Positions 1 through 5,438 of a stretch of 6,554 nucleotides of DNA are shown one piece after another. The notes beneath the pieces are model-generated. The model saw nothing but the letters and a program-made list of their open reading frames with translations, searched no databases and had not been told where the DNA came from. The first letter of the stretch is position 1. Every line of letters starts with the position of its first letter. Position numbers and translations under genes: made by a program. This DNA comes from Bacteroidales bacterium (GTDB taxonomy: Bacteria; Bacteroidota; Bacteroidia; Bacteroidales; Muribaculaceae), in contig CAADVV010000476.1 of the NCBI GenBank assembly GCA_900752535.1, positions 1-6,554 of the forward strand, in the 5' to 3' direction.

Positions 1-990
1 CAGGATGATGACTCCGCTGTTTGTGCCGAAACCGTCCATCTCGGTCAGAAGCTGGTTGAGCGTGTTCTCACGCTCATCGTTCGAGCCCATGTTTGGATTG
101 CGACCGCGGGCACGGCCCACAGCGTCAATCTCGTCAATGAAGACAATGCAGGGCGACTTCTCCTTGGCCTGGCGGAAGAGGTCGCGGACACGCGAGGCAC
201 CCACACCGACAAACATCTCGACGAAGTCTGAGCCCGACATCGAGAAGAAAGGCACATTGGCCTCGCCGGCCACAGCCTTGGCGAGCAGGGTCTTACCTGT
301 TCCCGGAGGGCCTACGAGCAGGGCGCCCTTGGGAATCTTGCCGCCCAGGTCGGTGTAGCGTTTGGGGTTCTTCAGGAACTCCACAATCTCCTCAATTTCG
401 GTCTTGGCCTCAGAGAGTCCGGCGACATCCTTGAACGTCACCTTGACGGGGCCGTCCTTGTCAAAAATCTTCGCTTTCGATTTGCCGACGCTGAAGACGC
501 CGCCTCCGGCTCCGTCGCCGCCCTTACCGCCCATGCGACGCATCATCCAAATCCAGAATACAATCAGCAGGATGAACGGCCCGAACGAAAAGAGCAGATA
601 GGAGTAGTCGTTGGCCTTTTCAAACTTCACCTCGCCGGTGAACTTGCCTGACTTCTGCCATTCGTCGATTTTGTCCTGAAGTTTGTCAGGCGACGGGATG
701 TCAGTGACAATCTTGGCAGTCTGCCCCTTGCCGCTGTGATATTGATTTTCATGGAAAATCTTCGATGCGAGCGAGTCGGAAAGCGTGGCCTCGGCTATGT
801 TTTTGTTTGAAAAGACGGTTATCTTTTTCACGCCGCCCGAGCTGACATACTGCTCGAACTTCGAGTAGCTCACCTCTTTTGACAGCGAATTGTCGTCGAT
901 ATAGAGCATGCCGATGAGAAACGCGATGACAATCGCGTATGCCCAGTACATGCTGAACTTAATCACCGGCTTTTTAGGCTTTGTTGGCAT
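1..990 (-). CDS. ftsH: ATP-dependent zinc metalloprotease FtsH (N-terminal part, cut by window edge)
   Basis: FtsH is a membrane-anchored hexameric AAA+ protease that extracts and degrades membrane and misfolded cytosolic proteins. I translated the minus strand: 330 codons are open from the ATG at 990-988 to the window edge. A short basic N-terminus precedes a first membrane segment (about residues 14-31), an extracytoplasmic domain of about 100 residues, and a second membrane segment (about 131-150). A Gly-rich linker leads into the AAA+ domain, with Walker A GPPGTGKT at 227-234 and Walker B IVFIDEID at 282-289. The visible part ends at GVIIL, just before the expected sensor-1 region. The second region of homology and the HEXXH zinc site must lie beyond position 1. 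The gene lies 96 bases downstream of rsfS on the same strand, a typical Bacteroidetes order, so co-transcription is likely. An 8-C tract sits in its leader. The identification is secure. Confidence 0.97.
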   Translation of the reverse strand, partial: MPTKPKKPVIKFSMYWAYAIVIAFLIGMLYIDDNSLSKEVSYSKFEQYVSSGGVKKITVFSNKNIAEATLSDSLASKIFHENQYHSGKGQTAKIVTDIPSPDKLQDKIDEWQKSGKFTGEVKFEKANDYSYLLFSFGPFILLIVFWIWMMRRMGGKGGDGAGGGVFSVGKSKAKIFDKDGPVKVTFKDVAGLSEAKTEIEEIVEFLKNPKRYTDLGGKIPKGALLVGPPGTGKTLLAKAVAGEANVPFFSMSGSDFVEMFVGVGASRVRDLFRQAKEKSPCIVFIDEIDAVGRARGRNPNMGSNDERENTLNQLLTEMDGFGTNSGVIIL

Positions 991-1086
991 TGTTAGGATT
1001 TGTGTGGGGGGGGATAGTGATGGAGATGGGTAAAATGGTGTCTGTATCAAAAAATCGGGCTTGAGACAGCGTGACGTCAGGCCATG

Positions 1087-1455
1087 TCAGTCAAGTTCGG
1101 GATACTCGGTGGTCAGAGCGTCGCTCCAGAGGTCTTCAAGATTATAGCGCATACGGGTTTCAGGCTGAAAAACATGAACAAGCGTGTCGCCATAGTCAAT
1201 GACAATCCACTGCGAGGCCTCATATCCGTCATAGCCATAGGGCTTCACGCCGTTGCGAATTTGCAGCTGTTCACGCACATTGTCGGCTATTGCGCCCACC
1301 TGGGTGGACGATGTGCCCTCACAGATTATGAAATTCGCGGCGGGGGTGGAATTAATCCGGCTCAGGTCGACGCGTGTGATACGGTGACCCTTGCGTTCAC
1401 GGATGCTCTCGACGATAGCGTCAATCAGCCCGGTGTCTTCGTTGGTTTTGCTCAT
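1087..1455 (-). CDS. rsfS: Ribosomal silencing factor RsfS (Iojap/DUF143 family)
   Basis: RsfS binds ribosomal protein uL14 on the 50S subunit and blocks subunit joining, lowering translation in starvation. The 122-residue product is the usual family length. Visible family signatures are NFIICEGTSSTQV (41-53), corresponding to the conserved 'D/N-F-x-I-x-x-GTS' block, and YGYDGYEASQWIVIDYGD followed by VHVF (73-96), then a YNLEDLW near 104-110. The open frame extends upstream to an ATG at 1506, but that start would add 17 non-family residues and would lie inside the -7 promoter box at 1504-1511. I therefore chose the ATG at 1455, which gives the usual MSKTNED-type start and a leader of about 40 bases. 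It is probably the first gene of an rsfS-ftsH operon. Confidence 0.95.
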   Translation of the reverse strand: MSKTNEDTGLIDAIVESIRERKGHRITRVDLSRINSTPAANFIICEGTSSTQVGAIADNVREQLQIRNGVKPYGYDGYEASQWIVIDYGDTLVHVFQPETRMRYNLEDLWSDALTTEYPELD

Positions 1456-1503
1456 CGGCAGATGATATGGATGATTTTGTTTAAATTTAATGTATATGGA
1501 CTG

Positions 1504-1511
1504 CAAAATTA
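1504..1511 (-). promoter_or_regulatory. -7 box of the rsfS(-ftsH) promoter
   Basis: On the minus strand this reads TAATTTTG, a perfect match to the Bacteroidetes primary-sigma -7 consensus TAnnTTTG. It sits about 50 bases upstream of the chosen rsfS ATG. No good -33 TTTG is present at 19-21 bases: the nearest candidate reads GTTG (1528-1531) at 16 bases. Transcription would start near 1497. Confidence 0.6.
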
Positions 1512-1621
1512 ACTAAAAACGGCGAAACAACCGACGTTAAACTGCGTGTGTCCACATAATCCATAACAAATATGATGCCCAAAAGGTCGGCGCGACGTTA
1601 AAATCGGTTATTATGTCCTAA

Positions 1622-1637
1622 GACACGTCAAAGTGTC
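1622..1637. repeat. Inverted repeat GACAC-N6-GTGTC, possible regulator site
   Basis: A perfect 5-bp dyad with a 6-base spacer lies about 60-80 bases upstream of the sigma-54-like element. That distance suits an activator or repressor site, but a 5-bp dyad is common by chance. Confidence 0.3.
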
Positions 1638-1674
1638 AGTCGGCGTCTGTCATTCATAAGTCTTTTTATTCTAA

Positions 1675-1686
1675 TAAATTATGGCG
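1675..1686. repeat. 12-bp direct repeat, copy 1 (TAAATTATGGCG)
   Basis: This is an exact match to 1716-1727, 41 bases apart start to start, or about four helical turns. The two copies bracket the sigma-54-like element, so they could be paired operator sites. Whether a protein binds them is unknown. Confidence 0.5.
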
Positions 1687-1699
1687 ACATCAACCTTTT

Positions 1700-1714
1700 T
1701 GGCACAAGATTTGT
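1700..1714 (+). promoter_or_regulatory. Sigma-54-like -24/-12 element upstream of dnaK
   Basis: The sequence is TGGCAC-AAGAT-TTGT. The sigma-54 consensus is TGGCAC-N5-TTGC. The -24 GG (1701-1702) and the -12 position (1713-1714) are separated by exactly the required 10 bases. The one important deviation is GT in place of the near-invariant GC at -12. Predicted transcription start is near 1725, giving a leader of about 88 bases. No good TAnnTTTG -7 box was found for dnaK; the best is AAGATTTG (1706-1713), which overlaps this element and lacks a -33 partner. The true promoter could be that weaker one. Confidence 0.4.
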
Positions 1715-1715
1715 T

Positions 1716-1727
1716 TAAATTATGGCG
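1716..1727. repeat. 12-bp direct repeat, copy 2 (TAAATTATGGCG)
   Basis: Second exact copy of the repeat at 1675-1686. It overlaps the expected transcription start if the sigma-54-like element at 1700-1714 is used. Confidence 0.5.
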
Positions 1728-1812
1728 TGCATCCGAAGACTCTTCCTAACCGGAAGTCGGGTGGCGCCAAACAGGAAACTAAATTAAAAAACAACATAAA
1801 AATCATCCAACT

Positions 1813-3735
1813 ATGGGAAAGATTATCGGTATCGACCTCGGAACCACCAACTCATGCGTCGCAGTCCTTGAAGGCAACGACCCTGTCGTGATTCCTAACA
1901 GCGAAGGACGTAACACCACTCCTTCGATCGTGGCATTCGTTGACGGCGGCGAACGCAAAGTAGGCGACCCCGCCAAACGTCAGGCCATCACCAATCCGAA
2001 ACGCACCATCTACTCCATCAAACGCTTCATGGGCGAAAGCTACGCCAACGTCCAGAAAGAAATTGAGCGTGTCCCCTATAAAGTTGTCAGCTCAGCCAAC
2101 GGCATGCCGCGCATTGACATCGACGGTCGCGAATATACTCCTCAGGAAATCTCGGCCATGATTCTTCAGAAAATGAAGAAGACAGCTGAAGACTATCTCG
2201 GCACAACCGTGACCGAAGCCGTCATCACCGTGCCAGCATACTTCAACGACTCACAGCGTCAGGCAACCAAAGAAGCCGGTGAAATCGCCGGTCTGACCGT
2301 TCGTCGAATCGTCAACGAGCCTACGGCAGCAGCCCTTGCCTACGGTCTCGACAAGAGCAACAAAGACCAGAAAATCGCCGTGTTTGACCTCGGCGGCGGC
2401 ACATTTGATATCTCAATCCTCGAGCTCGGCGACGGCGTCTTTGAAGTGAAATCGACCAACGGTGACACTCACCTCGGCGGTGACGACTTTGACCATGTCA
2501 TCATCGACTGGCTCGCCGACGAGTTCATGAAGGAAGAAGGCGTCGACCTGCGTCAGGACCCCATGGCCCTGCAGCGTCTGAAAGAAGCTGCCGAGAAAGC
2601 CAAAATCGAGCTTTCGTCGACAACCTCGACAGAAATCAACCTTCCCTATATCATGCCCGTCAACGGCATTCCAAAGCACCTCGTCAAGACCCTCACCCGC
2701 GCCAAATTCGAGCAGCTGGCCGACAACCTGATTCAGGCTACTATCAAACCCTGCGAACAGGCTCTGAAAGACGCTGGTCTGACAGCCAAGGACATTGACG
2801 AAGTCATTCTCGTGGGTGGTTCGACACGTATCCCCGCCGTACAGGCCATCGTGGAGAAATTCTTCGGCAAAGCTCCCTCAAAAGGCGTTAACCCCGACGA
2901 AGTCGTTGCTGTCGGCGCAGCCATCCAGGGCGGTGTCCTCTCAGGCGATGTCAAAGACGTTCTGCTTCTCGACGTTGTGCCTCTGTCAGTCGGCATCGAG
3001 ACCCTCGGCGGCGTGATGACAAAACTGATCGAAGCCAACACCACAATCCCGACCCGCAAGAGCGAGACTTTCTCGACCGCCGTCGACAACCAGCCTTCGG
3101 TTGAAATCCATGTCCTCCAGGGCGAACGCCCCATGGCCAAGGACGACAAGACCCTCGGCAAATTCCACCTCGACGGTATCACACCCGCACCCCGCGGCAT
3201 ACCTCAGATTGAAGTGACATTTGAAATCGACGCCAACGGTATTCTCAACGTTTCAGCCAAAGATAAAGCCACAGGCAAAGAGCAGTCAATCCGTATCGAG
3301 GCATCGAGCGGCCTGACCGACGAAGAAATCAAGCGTATGAAACAGGAAGCTGAGGCCAACGCCGCAGCCGACGCCAAAGAGAAAGAGCGTGTCGACACCC
3401 TCAACAAGGCTGACGCCATCATCTTCCAGACCGAGAAACAGCTCGGAGAACTCGGCGACAAGATTCCCGCCGACAAGAAAGCTCAGATTGAAGCAGCGCT
3501 CACTCGTCTGAAAGACGCCCACAAGTCACAGAACGTTGACGCTGTCGAGCCCGCAATCAAAGAGATTGAAGCAGCCTTCGGCGCCGCACAGCAGGACATC
3601 CTCAACGCCCAGGCTCAGGCACAGCAGCAGGCAGGCGGCAACCCCGGAGCTAACCCCGGCGCAGGCGCAGCCAACCCCGGCGGCAATGGCGGCGACGGCC
3701 ACATCGACGACGTCGAATTCGAGGAAGTGAAGTAA
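1813..3735 (+). CDS. dnaK: Molecular chaperone DnaK (Hsp70)
   Basis: DnaK is the cytosolic Hsp70 that binds exposed hydrophobic peptides in an ATP-driven cycle with DnaJ and GrpE, neither of which is in this window. The 640-residue product is full length. Visible motifs are [11 protein letters not shown] (6-16) for phosphate 1, [14 protein letters not shown] from 168, DLGGGTFD (192-199) for phosphate 2 with the autophosphorylation-type Thr197, and GGSTRIPA in the adenosine site. The interdomain linker [10 protein letters not shown] is at about 383-392. The beta substrate-binding domain and alpha-helical lid follow. The C-terminus is a Gly/Asn/Pro/Ala-rich disordered tail ending DDVEFEEVK, the bacterial counterpart of the EEVD-type tail. 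It is a single gene with its own upstream control region and a strong terminator 20 bases after the stop. Codon use is rich in C/G at third positions, as expected for a highly expressed gene. Confidence 0.99.
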   Translation: MGKIIGIDLGTTNSCVAVLEGNDPVVIPNSEGRNTTPSIVAFVDGGERKVGDPAKRQAITNPKRTIYSIKRFMGESYANVQKEIERVPYKVVSSANGMPRIDIDGREYTPQEISAMILQKMKKTAEDYLGTTVTEAVITVPAYFNDSQRQATKEAGEIAGLTVRRIVNEPTAAALAYGLDKSNKDQKIAVFDLGGGTFDISILELGDGVFEVKSTNGDTHLGGDDFDHVIIDWLADEFMKEEGVDLRQDPMALQRLKEAAEKAKIELSSTTSTEINLPYIMPVNGIPKHLVKTLTRAKFEQLADNLIQATIKPCEQALKDAGLTAKDIDEVILVGGSTRIPAVQAIVEKFFGKAPSKGVNPDEVVAVGAAIQGGVLSGDVKDVLLLDVVPLSVGIETLGGVMTKLIEANTTIPTRKSETFSTAVDNQPSVEIHVLQGERPMAKDDKTLGKFHLDGITPAPRGIPQIEVTFEIDANGILNVSAKDKATGKEQSIRIEASSGLTDEEIKRMKQEAEANAAADAKEKERVDTLNKADAIIFQTEKQLGELGDKIPADKKAQIEAALTRLKDAHKSQNVDAVEPAIKEIEAAFGAAQQDILNAQAQAQQQAGGNPGANPGAGAANPGGNGGDGHIDDVEFEEVK

Positions 3736-3755
3736 TTAATGAAGCAAAATGATAA

Positions 3756-3790
3756 CAAAGGAGCGCAGCCATTGAGGTTGCGCTCCTTTG
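3756..3790 (+). terminator. Hairpin terminator of dnaK
   Basis: A perfect 12-bp stem pairs CAAAGGAGCGCA (3756-3767) with TGCGCTCCTTTG (3779-3790). It can extend inward by one G-U and two C-G pairs, leaving a 5-base loop (ATTGA). No long T tract follows directly, but the stem is very strong and begins 20 bases after the dnaK stop. The right arm ends in TTTG, which is also the -33 box of the next promoter. Confidence 0.85.
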
Positions 3791-3817
3791 CTATATCCAC
3801 CAATTTTCGTAACTTTG
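3787..3817 (+). promoter_or_regulatory. Bacteroidetes-type promoter of the 71-aa gene
   Basis: The -33 box TTTG (3787-3790) is followed, after a 19-base spacer, by the -7 box TAACTTTG (3810-3817), a perfect TAnnTTTG match. Transcription would start near 3824, leaving a leader of about 20 bases before the ATG at 3845. This is the best promoter in the window. Confidence 0.75.
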
Positions 3818-3844
3818 GTGTTGAATAAGAAAAAATTATAGGCT

Positions 3845-4060
3845 ATGTCGGAAGAGCAGATGAACAGTTATCGACTCACGTCGATGGAAGAGCCGGGCGA
3901 CGAGCGCATGGCTCAGATTATGCGTGAGGTTGCCGAGGATGCCCGCGCAAGTTCTCGCCGAGCTGCCGAGCACGTGGCCGCCGGTATTGAGGCAGCCTCA
4001 CAGGCGGCACAAGAGAAATGGGGCGACGCCATAAACAAGATTAAGAATAACAACAAGTAA
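3845..4060 (+). CDS. Small helical protein, putative antitoxin-like
   Basis: A 71-residue protein of no family I can name with certainty. It begins MSEEQMNSYRLTSMEEPGDE and continues into a charged, Ala-rich, probably helical segment, EVAEDARASSRRAAEHVAAG (28-47), with a basic Lys/Asn tail. There is no signal peptide or membrane segment. From memory, short proteins with an N-terminal 'NSYRL-x-S-x-EEP-x-DE' start occur just upstream of zeta-type toxin genes in Bacteroidales. Here a P-loop fragment of that type follows within about 20 bases, which is why I suggest an antitoxin ancestry. A shorter paralogue lies at 5277-5438 on the far side of the nuclease gene. The start at 3845 is favoured over the internal ATG at 3860 because the promoter leaves a normal leader. 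Function is inferred from context only. Confidence 0.75.
   Translation: MSEEQMNSYRLTSMEEPGDERMAQIMREVAEDARASSRRAAEHVAAGIEAASQAAQEKWGDAINKIKNNNK
3925..3947 (+). repeat. 23-bp exact repeat, copy 1 (within the 71-aa gene)
   Basis: Identical to 5303-5325. It is the best-conserved part of a longer diverged repeat covering the EVAEDAR...GIEAA coding segment. The two copies flank the nuclease gene in direct orientation. Confidence 0.85.
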
Positions 4061-4070
4061 CCATCATCGT

Positions 4071-4136
4071 CCTGTTCTGATAGTAATTGCCGGGCCTAAC
4101 GGGTCGGGCAAGACATCCGTGACTTCCAAGAGATAA
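4071..4136 (+). pseudogene. Remnant of a P-loop (zeta-toxin-like) gene, N-terminal fragment only
   Basis: This frame reads PVLIVIAGPNGSGKTSVTSK, then Arg and a TAA stop at 4134-4136. The motif is a Walker A P-loop (GPNGSGKT at 4092-4115) preceded by a hydrophobic beta strand. It is arranged as at the very N-terminus of zeta-toxin-type kinases, which phosphorylate UDP-N-acetylglucosamine. The frame has no ATG, GTG or TTG between the upstream in-frame stop (4032-4034) and the P-loop, and it ends about eight codons after the P-loop, so it cannot make a working enzyme. It lies where a co-transcribed toxin would be expected after the 71-aa gene. An ABC- or other AAA-type origin is possible, but the N-terminal placement favours zeta. 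Confidence 0.6.
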
Positions 4137-4190
4137 TAGGCTATCAATTTATCGCTCGCAAAATAACTGACAACCAGCCATTACAAACCC

Positions 4191-5186
4191 ATGAAGAATT
4201 TAGTATCTGAAATTCGTTTTATTATTGAATCGGCAAGGGCTAACGCCGTCCGCTCAGTTGACTTTTGTCGCGTACAGATGTATTGGCAGATAGGTCGCCG
4301 TATAGTCGAAGAAGAACAGGGCGGCCAAGCCCGTGCCGAGTATGGAAAGAGTCTTATAAAGAATCTTGCCCAAGAGATAGAACCAGAATACGGAAGTGGT
4401 TTTGGACAGCGACAATTGGAACGTGCAAGACAATTTTATATTGAATTTCCAATTGCGTCCACACTGCGGACGCAATTCAACTGGAGTCAATATAAGTTAC
4501 TTATAGCAATCTCTGACAAGGACAAACGTGAATATTACGAGCTTGAAGCGGCAAGTAATTGCTGGACTGCACGTCAGATGCAGCGTCAGATCAATTCTAT
4601 GCTATATGAACGTTTGCTTCTCAGCAACGACAAGGAATCGGTTCTTGCCATGGCAAGGAAGGAGAAGAAGCCTGAAAAAACGCAGGAAATTGTCAAGGAT
4701 CCGATGGTTTTGGAATTTCTGGGTTTGGAAAAGAAAGCACATTACTACGAAAGTGACCTTGAAACAGAATTAATCAATCATCTTCAGGAATTTATACTTG
4801 AACTGGGCAATGGTTTCACTTTCGTTGCCAGGCAAAAAAGGGTATTACTCGAAGATGATGAGTTTTTCATCGACTTGGTATTTTACAACCGCGTTGCCCG
4901 TAGATTTGTGATATTTGAACTGAAGACCGGTGAAGTAACACATCAAGATTTGGGACAATTGCAAATGTATGTCAATTACTATGACCGCATAGAGAAACTC
5001 CCGGATGAGAACCCGACAATCGGCATATTGCTATGCACCGCCAAAAACGATACTCTCGTCAAGATGACTCTTCCTGCCGATAACAATACAATAGTCGCAT
5101 CAAAATATCAGCTGTACCTCCCCACAGAACAACAGCTGATAGCGGAGGTCGAGAAAGTCAAGAAAGAATGGGAGGAATCAAGATGA
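4191..5186 (+). CDS. DUF1016/YhcG-like PD-(D/E)XK nuclease
   Basis: A 331-residue predicted cytosolic DNA nuclease, complete and within the usual length for stand-alone DUF1016 proteins. The N-terminal DUF1016 region (about 5-150) contains YWQIGRRIVEEEQ (31-43), AEYGKSLIKNLA (49-60), the FGQRQLERARQFY block (71-83) and YYELEA...WTARQMQRQI (115-134). The C-terminal PD-(D/E)XK fold (about 165-320) has E191 or E193 in the first helix, D228 in FFIDLVFYNR, and E243 and K245 in FELKTG, with a following GQLQMYVNYYD helix. The catalytic set therefore appears intact. Family members are scattered among mobile and defence loci, often near restriction systems; the cellular role is not well settled. Sampled 60-base lines here are 30-43% GC against 55% in dnaK, suggesting transfer. 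No good promoter of its own is visible, so readthrough from 3787-3817 is possible. Confidence 0.9.
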   Translation: MKNLVSEIRFIIESARANAVRSVDFCRVQMYWQIGRRIVEEEQGGQARAEYGKSLIKNLAQEIEPEYGSGFGQRQLERARQFYIEFPIASTLRTQFNWSQYKLLIAISDKDKREYYELEAASNCWTARQMQRQINSMLYERLLLSNDKESVLAMARKEKKPEKTQEIVKDPMVLEFLGLEKKAHYYESDLETELINHLQEFILELGNGFTFVARQKRVLLEDDEFFIDLVFYNRVARRFVIFELKTGEVTHQDLGQLQMYVNYYDRIEKLPDENPTIGILLCTAKNDTLVKMTLPADNNTIVASKYQLYLPTEQQLIAEVEKVKKEWEESR

Positions 5187-5255
5187 GACACAGAACGATG
5201 AAGTAACCGATGTCATTCCTATGGACTTGAAATCTCATATTTGTACCACATAATG

Positions 5256-5284
5256 CTAACATATCTATAAGCTGATATGGTTAG
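5256..5284 (+). promoter_or_regulatory. Hairpin covering the start codon of the 53-aa gene
   Basis: CTAACATATC (5256-5265) pairs with GATATGGTTAG (5274-5284): ten pairs with one bulged G and an 8-base loop. The ATG at 5277-5279 lies in the right arm. If transcription begins upstream, this could restrict translation. The stem is AT-rich, so its stability is modest. Confidence 0.35.
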
Positions 5285-5438
5285 ATTTGAGGAAGTGAAA
5301 TATGAGGTTGCCGAGGATGCCCGCGAAAGCTCACGCCGGGCTGCCGAGCGTGTGGCTGCCGGGATAGAGGCGGCTACACATGTGGCTCGTGCAAGAGTCG
5401 GAGAAACCCTGAAAAGGATAAAGAATGGCAGAAACTAA
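5277..5438 (+). CDS. Shorter paralogue of the 71-aa protein, antitoxin-like
   Basis: A 53-residue intact frame from ATG 5277 to TAA 5436-5438. It begins MVRFEEVKYEVAEDARESSR and continues with an Ala/Arg-rich helix and a basic tail. From its tenth residue it aligns without gaps to residues 28-71 of the protein at 3845-4060, with 27 of 44 positions identical and 22 of 24 in the EVAEDAR...GIEAA core. A 23-base exact DNA match (5303-5325 to 3925-3947) shows a recent common origin. The NSYRL...EEP-x-DE half is missing and replaced by MVRFEEVKY, whose FEEVK equals the DnaK C-terminus. The preserved frame and largely synonymous differences suggest that it has been kept as a protein. It could also be a decaying duplicate. 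No strong promoter is seen, and no toxin remnant follows it. Confidence 0.6.
   Translation: MVRFEEVKYEVAEDARESSRRAAERVAAGIEAATHVARARVGETLKRIKNGRN
5303..5325 (+). repeat. 23-bp exact repeat, copy 2 (within the 53-aa gene)
   Basis: Identical to 3925-3947 and in the same orientation. Homologous recombination between the copies would delete the P-loop fossil and the nuclease gene. Confidence 0.85.

Larger units (their letters stand above)
1456..1812. other. Divergent intergenic control region between rsfS and dnaK
   Basis: This 357-base stretch has no convincing gene. It holds the rsfS -7 box (1504-1511), a 10-bp direct repeat CGACGTTAAA (1532-1541 and 1593-1602), and a dyad GACAC-N6-GTGTC (1622-1637). 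Nearer dnaK it holds a 12-bp direct repeat TAAATTATGGCG (1675-1686 and 1716-1727), a sigma-54-like element (1700-1714), a small hairpin CTTCC-TAACC-GGAAG (1742-1756) and the palindrome TGGCGCCA (1762-1769). No CIRCE element (HrcA operator) is seen. The last 30 bases before dnaK are A-rich and lack a Shine-Dalgarno sequence, as usual in Bacteroidetes. Confidence 0.75.

Noticed and set aside
1456..1506. N-terminal extension of rsfS from the ATG at 1506
   Set aside because: It adds 17 non-family residues and its start falls inside the perfect -7 box at 1504-1511.
1681..1749. 22-codon frame (MATSTFLAQDLF...) upstream of dnaK
   Set aside because: It overlaps the predicted promoter element and one copy of the direct repeat, has no recognisable similarity, and is short enough to be chance.
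1456..1812. CIRCE operator (TTAGCACTC-N9-GAGTGCTAA) for dnaK
   Set aside because: Looked for and not found in the intergenic region.
2733..3200. 155-codon minus-strand frame inside dnaK
   Set aside because: Shadow of dnaK's strong codon bias; low-complexity product, no family signature.
5183..5206. ATG overlapping the nuclease stop (ATGA) opening a seven-codon frame
   Set aside because: Stops after seven codons; the overlap looks like translational coupling but there is no gene behind it.
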